From NCBI RefSeq assembly GCF_022647665.1, contig NZ_CP071872.1, forward strand, positions 5,518,001-5,582,000: a DNA stretch of 64,000 nucleotides, written 5' to 3'. Positions 25,925 through 34,552 of this stretch are shown piece after piece. The position numbers and the translations under genes were made by a program. The stretch is from Streptomyces formicae. GTDB taxonomy: Bacteria > Actinomycetota > Actinomycetes > Streptomycetales > Streptomycetaceae. The notes beneath the pieces were generated by a model, which worked only from the letters and a program-made list of their open reading frames with translations, had not been told where the DNA came from and made no database searches. Numbering within the stretch: the stretch's first letter is position 1; the number at the start of each line of letters is the position of its first letter.

Positions 25925-27013
25925 TCAGCCGATCTCCGCGCCGAAGACCTCCAGCGCCTCCGTGACCGGCTGGAAGAACGTTTCGCCGCCCGACGTGCAG
26001 TCGCCGCTGCCGCCCGAGGTCAGCCCGATCGCGGAGCCGCCCGAGAAGAGCGAGCCGCCGCTGTCGCCGGGCTCGGCGCAGACGTCGGTCTGGATGAGGC
26101 CGTTGACGATCTGACCGTTGCCGTAGTTCACGGTGGCGTCGAGGCCGGTGACCTGGCCGTCGTGCACCTGGGTGGTGGAGCCGCTGCGGGTCACCTGCAT
26201 GCCCACCGTCGCCTCGGCGGCCCCGGTGATCTCCTGCGAGCCGCCGTCGTAGAGGTTCACGGCGCTCGGGTGGTCGGTGTCACCGGCGTACTTGACGAGC
26301 GCGAAGTCGTTCTCCGGGAACTGCGAGTCGACCATCGCGCCGATCGCCGGACCGCCCGCGGACTCGGACCACTCGCTGCCGGTCTCGCCGCAGTGGCCGG
26401 CCGTGATGAAGTGCGGCTCGCCGTCCTTGACGACGTTGAAGCCGAGCGAACAGCGCCCGCCGCCGCTGTGGATGGCGTCGCCGCCGGCGATGAAGGGCTT
26501 GAACTCACCCGCCGTCTTCTTCAGTTCCGCCTTCTCGCCCAGCCCCTTCACGACCTCCTGGAGCTTCGTCCAGTCCGCGCCCTTGACCGTACGGTCGGCC
26601 GTGACGACGACCTTGTTGGTCACCGGGTCGGTGGCCCAGGACGTGCCGGCGATCGTCGCGCGGTCGGTCAGGGTCTCCCGTGCGGACACCAGTTCGGCCA
26701 GGGTGTTCTGGACGATTCTGGCCTTGCCGCCCGCCTCACGCACGGCCTCCGCCGCGTTCTCGTCCACCACGTTCATCACGAGCGCCTCGGTCTGGGCGTC
26801 GTAGTACGCGCCGGCCGCGTCGCCGCCGAGGTCCTGGCCGAGCGTGGAAGCGAGGTTTCCGGCCGCCGTCGCCGTCAGCGTCTTGACGGTGAACTCGGGG
26901 GTTTCCTCACTGGCGTTCGCAGTCTGGAAGGTGACTCCAGCCGCAACGACCGCGACGACGGCTCCGCCTGCCATCGTCGCGCGCTTCTTCGATATGCGTC
27001 GGTGCTTCAACAT
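25925..27013 (-). CDS. Secreted S1-family serine protease (streptogrisin/alpha-lytic type) with propeptide
   Basis: 362 residues from ATG 27013 (AGGAGG just upstream). Signal peptide at about 1-34, then an alpha-lytic protease-type propeptide (about 35-173), with the mature enzyme starting near F-I-A-G-G-D-A-I. The catalytic triad is visible: His207 in T-A-G-H-C-G, Asp236 in E-N-D-F-A-L-V and Ser318 in G-D-S-G-G-S. Cysteine pairs flank His207 and Ser318 as in streptogrisins. The propeptide folds the enzyme and is removed by self-cleavage. A second, shorter streptogrisin lies at 40178-41077. Divergent from the hydrolase at 27412. Confidence 0.9.
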   Translation of the reverse strand: MLKHRRISKKRATMAGGAVVAVVAAGVTFQTANASEETPEFTVKTLTATAAGNLASTLGQDLGGDAAGAYYDAQTEALVMNVVDENAAEAVREAGGKARIVQNTLAELVSARETLTDRATIAGTSWATDPVTNKVVVTADRTVKGADWTKLQEVVKGLGEKAELKKTAGEFKPFIAGGDAIHSGGGRCSLGFNVVKDGEPHFITAGHCGETGSEWSESAGGPAIGAMVDSQFPENDFALVKYAGDTDHPSAVNLYDGGSQEITGAAEATVGMQVTRSGSTTQVHDGQVTGLDATVNYGNGQIVNGLIQTDVCAEPGDSGGSLFSGGSAIGLTSGGSGDCTSGGETFFQPVTEALEVFGAEIG

Positions 27014-27411
27014 CGACCTCCTGTGGGGGCCGCGTACGGCCAAGTGGGGTGGCCGCACACGGAGGATGGGGCGCCCACTATTCCGAGACCCGCCGGTAGC
27101 ACACAAGGCCGACTTCAGGACGCGCACACGACCGTACGCATGCGCCCCCTCTTCGTTCACAACCCCCCGGTAACCACCCATGGTTCCGTTTGCGAACACC
27201 CGTTGCGACCGGGGTGTGGGCGACGTGTGAGGACTAGTCCTGTCCGGATTTCGCCGCTCAGGGGCGCTCCGTACTGCCCCGTTGATGGGTAATCATCTGA
27301 AGGGCGGGGAATGCCAGGACAGTATTGCTGCATACGGCACATACGAAACGGCACAGACGGCACAGACGGCACACACGGCATACATGGCATACATGGCGAA
27401 GGAGGCGTGGG
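27014..27411. other. Divergent intergenic region with a short tandem repeat
   Basis: 398 bases between the protease and hydrolase starts. At 27340-27398 there is a degenerate 9-base repeat (ACGGCACAG/ACGGCATAC-like units), ending directly at the ribosome site GGAGG (27401-27405) of the hydrolase gene. No small gene was supported. Confidence 0.5.
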
Positions 27412-28284
27412 TTGCGACGTCGGGTGCGCGCGTCGGACGGGCGGCATCTGACGGTGGAGCGCCTCGGGGATCCGCGGGGCAGGCCCGTCTTCCTGCTGCA
27501 CGGCACCCCGGGCAGCAGGCTCGGCCCGGCCCCGCGCGGCATGGTGCTGTACCAGCGCGGAATGCAGCTGATCGCGTACGACCGCCCCGGCTACGGCGGT
27601 TCGGACCGGCTGGCCGGACGCAGCGTCGCCGATGTCGCCGATGACGTACGCGCGATCGCCGACGCCCTGGGGCTCGACCGCTTCGCCGTGGTGGGCCGCT
27701 CGGGCGGCGCGCCGCACGCCCTGGCCTGCGCCGCGCTGCTGCCCGACCGGGTGACCAGGGCCGCCGCGCTCGTGACCCTGGCGCCGCGGGATGCGGACGG
27801 CCTCGACTGGTTCGAGGGGATGGCCGCGTCCAACGTCCTGGAGTACACGAGGGCCACCGCCGACCCGGACGGGCTCACCGCGCGGTTCATCACGCGCTCC
27901 GACGAGATCCGGCGCGATCCGGTCAAGCTCCTCGACGACCTGCGCCGCGAGCTGACCGACTCCGACCGGATGGTCGTCGCGGACGCCGGCGTACGGGCGA
28001 TGCTGCTGCGCAACTACCAGGAGGCGCTGCGGACGTCGGCGTACGGCTGGATCGACGACGCGCTCGCCTTCTGCAGTCCGTGGGGGTTCGATCCGGCCGG
28101 CATCAAGGCGCCGGTGCTGCTGTGGCACGGCGAGAAGGACGTCTTCTCGCCCGTCGGGCACTCGCGGTGGCTCGCGGAGCGGATCCCGGGGGCGACGGCC
28201 GTGCTGGAACCGACCGCCGCCCACTTCGACGCGCTGCACGCGCTGCCGCGCATCCTGACGTGGCTGCTTGACGACCGCGGGTAG
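27412..28284 (+). CDS. Alpha/beta hydrolase fold protein
   Basis: 290 residues from TTG 27412, chosen because GGAGG lies 6 bases upstream; longer in-frame readings from 27325 would translate a histidine/arginine-rich repeat with no protein-like character. The oxyanion strand is V-F-L-L-H-G-T-P-G-S-R, the nucleophile elbow G-R-S-G-G-A, and the late acid and histidine are in H-G-E-K-D-V-F and T-A-A-H-F-D. No signal peptide, so cytoplasmic. Substrate unknown; esterases, epoxide hydrolases and dehalogenases share this fold. Convergent with the fxs operon. Confidence 0.8.
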   Translation: MRRRVRASDGRHLTVERLGDPRGRPVFLLHGTPGSRLGPAPRGMVLYQRGMQLIAYDRPGYGGSDRLAGRSVADVADDVRAIADALGLDRFAVVGRSGGAPHALACAALLPDRVTRAAALVTLAPRDADGLDWFEGMAASNVLEYTRATADPDGLTARFITRSDEIRRDPVKLLDDLRRELTDSDRMVVADAGVRAMLLRNYQEALRTSAYGWIDDALAFCSPWGFDPAGIKAPVLLWHGEKDVFSPVGHSRWLAERIPGATAVLEPTAAHFDALHALPRILTWLLDDRG

Positions 28285-28287
28285 TGA

Positions 28288-28310
28288 GAGCGGGGGCTTC
28301 GCCCCCAGCC
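28288..28310 (+). terminator. Hairpin after the hydrolase gene
   Basis: GGGGGCTTCGCCCCC forms a GC-rich stem with a TTCG loop directly after the stop at 28284. No T-tract follows, as is common in Streptomyces. It may serve both converging transcripts. Confidence 0.5.
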
Positions 28311-28403
28311 CCCAGCCCCCACTGGGGCTCCGCCCCGGACTCCGCGCCTCGAACTCCCCCTACGCCCTGCGGGCGTGGGGGACCCCCGGCGGGGCCGGGT
28401 ATG

Positions 28404-31400
28404 TCACACAGCCAGCGGCTCCAGGTCGCGCTGGATACGCCGCTCGTCCCGGGCGGTCCGGGTCATGTTGTGGTCGTCGCCGAGCAGCCGGCCCAGTTCC
28501 TCCACCGTTTCCGCGCGCAGCGCCGCCGCCTCGTCCTTGCGGCCCAGCGCGCCGAGGGTGACGGACATGTTGGAGGCGATGGCGAGGGTCTCCGGGTGGT
28601 GGGCGCCGAGCACGTCGCGGAGACGCCCGACCGCGCGCCGCTCGGTCTCCAGCGCCTCCTCCAGTTCGCCCATGTCCGCACGGGCGTTGGCGAGGTTGGC
28701 CGTGCAGAACAGGGTGTGCGGGTGGGAGCTGCCGAGGACGTCGGTCATCCTTCTGATCGTCGGCAGGAGCAGTTCCTCCGCGAGGTCGGGGGCGCCGCAG
28801 CCCCAGTGGTAGATGCCGAGGTTGTTGATGGCGGCGAGGGTGTACGGGTGCTTCTCGCCCGGCACCTCCATGTACTGGTCGACGACCTCCTGCGCCAGGT
28901 CCCTGGCCGCGACCGGCTCCCCGGCCGCGAAGAGGTCGGCGGCCAGGTTGAGGTCGCAGGCCAGCGAGTCCGGGTGCGCGTAGGTGTACTTGGCGCGGTA
29001 GCGGTTGCGGGTGGCCGTGGTGAGCCGGCGTGCGTCCTCCAGCCTGCCCGCCCTGCGCAGCGACACGGCGAGGCTCTTGGCCGCCGCGAGCGTGCCGGGG
29101 AAGGCGCGGCCGAGGGTCTCCTTGTAGCTGTCGTACGTGCGTGACAGCAGGGCGACCGAGTCCTCGTAGCGGCCGACCTCGCGCAGGTCGCGGGCGAGCG
29201 AGGTGGCGGAGGAGAGGGTGTACGGGTGCTCGGGTCCGAGCACCTCGGTGCGCCGGTCGAAGACCTCCTGGTCGATCTCGCGGGCGCGCGCGTACTGGCC
29301 GACCATGCGCAGGTTCAGCGCGAGGTTGTTGGCGGCGGCCAGGGTGCGCGGGTGGGACTCGTGGAAGATCTGGCTGAAGCCCTCGTGCGCCTCGGTGGCC
29401 AGTTCCATTGCCTTGCCGTACTGGCCGAGCGTGCCGAGGTCCATGGCGAGGCCGCTGGTGGTCATGTACGTGTGCGGGTGGGAGGGGCCGAGCACGGCCT
29501 GCTGCCGCTCCAGCGTCACCTCGTCCAGTTCCCTGGCCTCCACGTATCGGCCCTGGGAGCGCAGGATGTTGGAGAGGTGGAAGCGCAGGTACAGGTACTG
29601 GAGGTCGTCGTTGCCGAGCTTCTCGCGCCAGACGTCGCGCAGCTCGTCGGCGAGCGCTCCGGCGGTCTGCCAGTCGCCGCGCTTCCACAGGTAGCGCACG
29701 CGGTCGATGAGCAGGCGCCGGGTCTCCGGTTCCTTGCAGTAGCGGGCCTCGGAGGGGCCGAGGTGCGGCCAGATGGTGTTGAACCGGGGCCAGGTCTCGG
29801 GGTTGTCGATCGGCTCGTCGTCGTCGGGGCGCGCCCCGGCGAGGATCCGGTGGACGGCGTGCCGGGCGTCCATCTGCTCCTCCTCGCTGAGCTGGGCCCG
29901 GATGACGGCCTGCACCAGCCGGTGGACCTGGATGGAGTTGGACACCTGGTCGACCTTGGCGAGGGCGAACCGGCCGATCTCCCGGATGACGCGGCCGAGT
30001 ACGAGCTTCTCCTGGAGGGAGGAGTCGTACGGCTTGAGCGCCTCGATCATCTCCTTGCTGTAGAGGAGGTTCGCGGAGATCGGCTCGGGGGCGAAGAACG
30101 CGCAGAGCTGGAGCAGCCGTACGGCGGCGGGTGAGCGTTCCTTGAGCCGCTCGATGGAGACGTTCCAGGTCGCGGCGACCGGTTCGGGGTAGCCCGCGGG
30201 CTGGTTGAGGGAGAGGACGCTCGGGGCCTGCTGTGCCAGCTGCTCCAGATAGGCGGAGACGGGCGTCGCGGTCTCGGCGATCCACGCCGCGGCCTGTTCG
30301 ACGGCGAGCGGCAGGTCGCCGACGGCGGAGGCGACCTGGTCGGCGTCCTCCAGGGTGAGTCCGCGCGCCCGGCGCTGGAGGTGCTCGATGGACTCCTCGC
30401 GCAGGAAAACGTCGACGGGCAGGGCGTCGCCGTACTGGGACCAGCTCTGGTTCCTGGAGGTGACCAGGATGTGCCCGCCGGTCGGGAAGAACCTCTTGAG
30501 CTGCTCGGGGTCGTCGGCGTTGTCGAAGACCAGCAGCCAGCGGGAGGTCGGCACACCGCGCCGCAGCAGGTCGACGGCCTCCTGGGAGGCGGCGGCCATG
30601 TCCTCGCCGCCCTGGGCGCCGAGGCGGACGGCGAGTTCGGCGAGTCCGGCGATGACGTCGTCGGTCTGCTCGGAGGAGATCCACCACACCAGGTCGTAGT
30701 CGGCCATGAAGCGGTGCACGTACTCCAGCGCCACCTGGGTCTTGCCGACGCCGCCGAGTCCGTAGAGGGTCTGCGGCTGCGGCAGCACGACGGCCATGCC
30801 GCCGCCGAGCTGGTCGCGCATCCGCTCCAGGACGACGGAGCGGCCGGTGAATCCGGGGTTGCGGGGCGGTGCGTTCCAGATCTTGGGGACGGTGCCGGGG
30901 AACCGCGGCCCGGGCGAGACCCCGTCGGAGATCTGCACGGGCCGGTCGAGGGCGCGCAGCAGCGCGGTGGTGGCGTGTACCTCGTCGAGGCGGAAGAGGT
31001 CGACGGGGTTGCGGTCGATGTAGGGGTGGTGAGGCGTACGTCGCCGACGCGCAGCGGCAGCAGATGGCGCCGGCCGCCGCCGGGGTCCTCGGACGCGGCC
31101 CGTTCCCACACCTCCATGGCCCGTGCGGACTTGAGGTAGGCGCTGGAGAGCAGTACGACGGTGCGGGCCGCGTTCTCGGCGGCGTGTGTGGCGGAGCCGT
31201 CCTGGGGCGGTTCGGCGGAGACGTCGCGCGGGACGACGCGGAATCCGGCCCTGGTGAGGACGGACTCGATCCAGTCGGCCCACATCCGGTTCTCGGCGAC
31301 GTAGCTGAGGAAGAGGTCGGCGGGCAGGGCGGGGCGGCGGCGGGTGAAGGCGTCGCGGATGCGCAGCCTGACCTCCTCGCCGACGGACGGCATGGCGGTG

Positions 31401-32332
31401 ACGTCTCCGTTGGTGATGACGGAGGTGAGCCGCTCGAAGGCGGAGAGCAGGGAGTTGCTGAGCCCGGCCTCGTCTCCGAAGGTGGCCAGGGTCTCCTCGT
31501 AGGCGTAGTAGGGGCGGTAGGGGATCTCCACCGCGCCCCAGTAGGAGGTGAGTTCGTCGCCGGCGAGCCCGGTCGGGAAGCGGTCGAACTTCAGCCGGGC
31601 CAGGGCCCGTCCGGCGTCGGCCTTCTCCTTCTCTCCCTCGTCGATGCGCATGGGGACGGGGAGGATCCGGATGCCGCGGCCGCTGTAGCGCTCGTCGATC
31701 TGGCGGGCGACGGCGGCGGCGCCGTCGATGGACTGGTCGCTGAGGGTGAAGCAGTCGACGAGGACGTCCGGGAGGTGGACCGTGCAGATGTCGGCGATGT
31801 CGCTGAGGCCGGTGCGGCTGTCGATCAGGACGTAGTCGTAGTTGGCCTTCATGTCGTCGCGCAGGGCGTCGAAGAAGTGGCCGCCGCCGAGGCGGTCGTA
31901 GAAGTTGTCCCAGTCGAAGGTGGAGACGGTCGCCGAGTACTCGCGGTTCTGCTTGCCCGCCGAGACGAAGTCGAGGGTGCCGCCCTCGGGGAACTCCCAG
32001 CCCAGGCTCTCGGGGGTGAGGGAGACGGCGTGCGGCTGGATGCGCGCGTAGTCGCGGTGCCAGTCGTCGGGGCGCTGCACGGGGCTGGTGGCGGCCCAGG
32101 CGTATTCGGTGATCAGGTCGATGACGCCGGTGGTGGCGCCGAGCGTGGAGGGGTCGAGGAAGGGGTGGAAGAATTTGTGCAGGCCGGGGGCTTCCAGGTC
32201 CCAGTCGACGGCGAGGACCCGCTTGCCGTTCGCGGCGAGTATCCAGGCCGTGTTGGCCATCGCCATCGTCCGCCCCGTGCCTCCCTTGTAGGAGTAGAAG
32301 GTGACGATGCGTCCGTCACGACTGGCTGTCAT
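28404..32332 (-). pseudogene. fxsT: FxSxx-COOH system protein FxsT: MinD-like ATPase + TIR + NB-ARC + TPR, one base short
   Basis: Reading from ATG 32332 gives a SIMIBI ATPase (S-Y-K-G-G-T-G-R-T, about 14-22; D-W-D-L-E-A-P-G). A TIR domain follows (L-F-L-S-Y-V-A-E-N-R ... V-V-L-L-S-S-A-Y), but the frame breaks at about 31023-31026. The next frame continues at once with Y-I-D-R-N-P-V-D-L-F, an NB-ARC ATPase (Y-G-L-G-G-V-G-K-T near residue 530), then about ten TPR units (G-R-Y-x-E-A, L-G-x-x-H-P-x-T) to 28404. One extra C in the CCCC run restores about 1309 residues, the usual family length. The role in the FxSxx-COOH RiPP system is unknown; STAND-type proteins with TIR domains often sense signals. 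Last gene of the operon, overlapping fxsC by 17 bases. If the base is a sequencing miss, the gene is intact. Confidence 0.8.
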
Positions 32333-33704
32333 CCGTGTCCTCCGCATCGGGCGCCTGGTCGAGCATGTCGTGGGTGAAGTGCGTGGTGGCGTACTCGGCT
32401 GCCATCGGGCCGCGCAGCCGGGGGCGTTCGGTGTGGCTGCCGCCGGCGGGTGGATAGACCTGGGCGTGCCTGAGGTACTGCTGGGCGGCTGCTTCGACGA
32501 CCTGGGGCAGTATCTGGCCGAACGCCTCCATGCTGGGTACGCCGCGTGCGGCCGCCCGGCAGGCGGCCCGTCCCTGGCTGAGCTTGGTGGGCAGGGTCGC
32601 CTCCAGCTTGGCGGTGAGCTCGCTGTCGGCGGCGCGGCTCTGGTGGTCGTCGCGGTTCCAGGGGACGACCACGCTGACCCAGGGCCGGTGTTCGGCGTCG
32701 AAGGCGGCGAGCCGCTGTCTGCGGTCCTCGTCCTCCAGGGCCCAGCGGTCGACGAGCAGCAGCTCGGGCCTGGCCGGGGGCTGCTTGGGGTCGAGCGGGG
32801 TGGCGTCATGGTCGAAGGAGGCGACGGTGGCCTGGTAGTTGAGGGAGCGGACGAGGTCCTGGGCGATGGAGCCGATGGGCCGGGCGGCCTCGGGGTGGTA
32901 CGGGTTCCAGTCCTGCGGCATGTCGCCGTAGTAGACGGGGTCGCGGCCCTCGGGGACGTCGTGGCGGGTGGGGGCGGCGACGGTGACCTGGATGGGACGG
33001 GGTCCGGTGGCGCGTGGCTGGGCCGGGTCGGGTTTGCCGAAGGCGCTGGGGGCCTGCCGGTAGTCGAGGGGCCTGCTGGGTCCGACGCCGGCGGTGTCGG
33101 CGACGCTGACGATGCGTTTGGCGAGTTCGTAGACAGCGCGCTCGTACTCCTCGGCGAATATGCGGAGTTTGATGAGCCCGTAGAGGCCGTCGGTGACGTA
33201 GCGGTCGCCGAAGGCGCGGTGGTTGAACTGCAACCGCTCGGCGGGGCCGGGGAGTTGCTCGGGCGGCACCGGCACCCACAGCGCGGGCACGATGGCCTCG
33301 GCCGGCCGGTTGCTCTTGGCCTGGTGGTAGATGGCCCGCTGGGCGAACGCGTACCACTCCTTGCCGCACATCTCGCTGGCGAAGTACCGGGGAGAGAAGA
33401 GCGGGACGAAGACCCGGCAGGTGGCGAGCACGTCGCCGAGCCGCTCCGACCAGCCCTCGCCCGAGCGTATCTCCCGGTCCATGAAGCCGGCCGGGGCGCC
33501 GGCCGGCAGATCGGTCATGGCCATCACATGGCCGCACAGATCCCGGAACAGCCGCTCGACCCACATGTCGGGGTCGGGGCCCCCGGCGCCGTACCTCGGC
33601 GTGTGCGCATAGCTCAAGAAGAAGTACGGCCGATGGTCCGCCGCCCGTTGTTGCGATGACGCTTGCACACGACCCCCGTCCTGGTCCTGTGTGAACACCC
33701 GCAC
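32316..33704 (-). CDS. fxsC: TIR-like protein FxsC of the FxSxx-COOH system
   Basis: About 462 residues. The N-terminal TIR-like domain has F-F-L-S-Y-A-H at about 28-34, then P-L-F-S-P-R-Y-F-A-S-E-M-C-G-K-E-W near 100-117. The C-x2-E glutamate falls where NADase TIR domains carry their catalytic acid. The C-terminal half (V-D-R-W-A-L, then V-V-V-P-W-N-R-D-D) matches the FxsC C-terminal domain. It sits between the AAC(3) gene and fxsT. The start is uncertain: GTG 33704 and GTG 33698 are both possible and no strong ribosome site is seen. Function in RiPP maturation or signalling is unproven. Confidence 0.8.
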   Translation of the reverse strand: MRVFTQDQDGGRVQASSQQRAADHRPYFFLSYAHTPRYGAGGPDPDMWVERLFRDLCGHVMAMTDLPAGAPAGFMDREIRSGEGWSERLGDVLATCRVFVPLFSPRYFASEMCGKEWYAFAQRAIYHQAKSNRPAEAIVPALWVPVPPEQLPGPAERLQFNHRAFGDRYVTDGLYGLIKLRIFAEEYERAVYELAKRIVSVADTAGVGPSRPLDYRQAPSAFGKPDPAQPRATGPRPIQVTVAAPTRHDVPEGRDPVYYGDMPQDWNPYHPEAARPIGSIAQDLVRSLNYQATVASFDHDATPLDPKQPPARPELLLVDRWALEDEDRRQRLAAFDAEHRPWVSVVVPWNRDDHQSRAADSELTAKLEATLPTKLSQGRAACRAAARGVPSMEAFGQILPQVVEAAAQQYLRHAQVYPPAGGSHTERPRLRGPMAAEYATTHFTHDMLDQAPDAEDTDDSQS

Positions 33705-33778
33705 TCACGGCCGGTGAGCTGCGAGCGAATTAATCATTCCGGAGCAGACCGTGCTTCTTCCCCCCATCGTTCAGTCAA

Positions 33779-34552
33779 TCAGGGCCGCTTTTCGGTCATC
33801 CACGCCATGGCATGGTCCACCGCGTCCCTGATCGGAAACAACCGTGCGGTCGTTCCTCCCAGTTGTCCCTTGTGTACCCGATTCCCGTCAACGGCGTCGA
33901 ACGCGTCACCGATGATCCCGAAATCGCTGTCGTCCAGCGTGATGTCCTCGTATTCCGTCCATTGCGGACCGTCGGCCCCACGCACCACACAGCGATAGCG
34001 CCGCTCGGGCGCACCGGTGCGGTATTCCGCGAGATGGAAGGCCGTACAGACGGAGAAGCCCACATTGATCATCAGTACGCGCGCCCCGGCGCGGTAGAGG
34101 GCCCCCATCGGGGAGTCCTCACCGAAATGGGAGCTCAGGGGGTGCCCGGAGAGCAGTTGCGCCGCCCGCCGTCCCAGCGCGGCGAAGGACACCTGCGGGT
34201 GCGTGCTGCGGACGGCGCCGGACGCGGTCCGTACGGACTCGGCCAACCGGCCCATACCGGTGGAGGGCGTCGTGGCGGGGTCGAAGGCCGGCATCGTGGC
34301 CCGGAAGGCCGCCGCCTGAGTGGGTGTCATCCCCTCGACCAGCCGCAGATGGGCGGTCGAGGTGTCCGAGTTCTCCGTCGTGAAGGCGGGTACGACCAGC
34401 GTGCCCTGCTCGCCCACGGCCGTCAGCAGGGCGTCGCGCAGCATCGGGGCGTTCAGGCCGGTGCCGCTGAGCGAGGCGTGGACGAGCACCACGTCCCCCG
34501 CCGCGAGGCCCAGCTCTCCGAGCTGCTCCGCCAAACCCCGCTCATCGGCCAC
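33779..34552 (-). CDS. AAC(3)-family N-acetyltransferase within the FxSxx-COOH operon
   Basis: 257 residues matching the aminoglycoside 3-N-acetyltransferase fold (Antibiotic_NAT). L-V-H-A-S-L-S is near the start, T-L-V-V-P-A-F-T-T-E-N follows, H-P-Q-V-S-F-A-A-L-G is in the middle, and G-A-R-V-L-M-I-N-V-G-F lies later. It overlaps the fxsB stop by 11 bases, so it is translated with the maturase. In these operons it more plausibly acetylates the peptide, or another amine, than an aminoglycoside; naming it a resistance gene would be over-interpretation. Confidence 0.8.
   Translation of the reverse strand: MADERGLAEQLGELGLAAGDVVLVHASLSGTGLNAPMLRDALLTAVGEQGTLVVPAFTTENSDTSTAHLRLVEGMTPTQAAAFRATMPAFDPATTPSTGMGRLAESVRTASGAVRSTHPQVSFAALGRRAAQLLSGHPLSSHFGEDSPMGALYRAGARVLMINVGFSVCTAFHLAEYRTGAPERRYRCVVRGADGPQWTEYEDITLDDSDFGIIGDAFDAVDGNRVHKGQLGGTTARLFPIRDAVDHAMAWMTEKRP

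Noticed and set aside
33779..34552. Reading the AAC(3)-like gene as antibiotic resistance
   Set aside because: Operon context and coupling to the maturase point to peptide chemistry; no resistance evidence in sequence.
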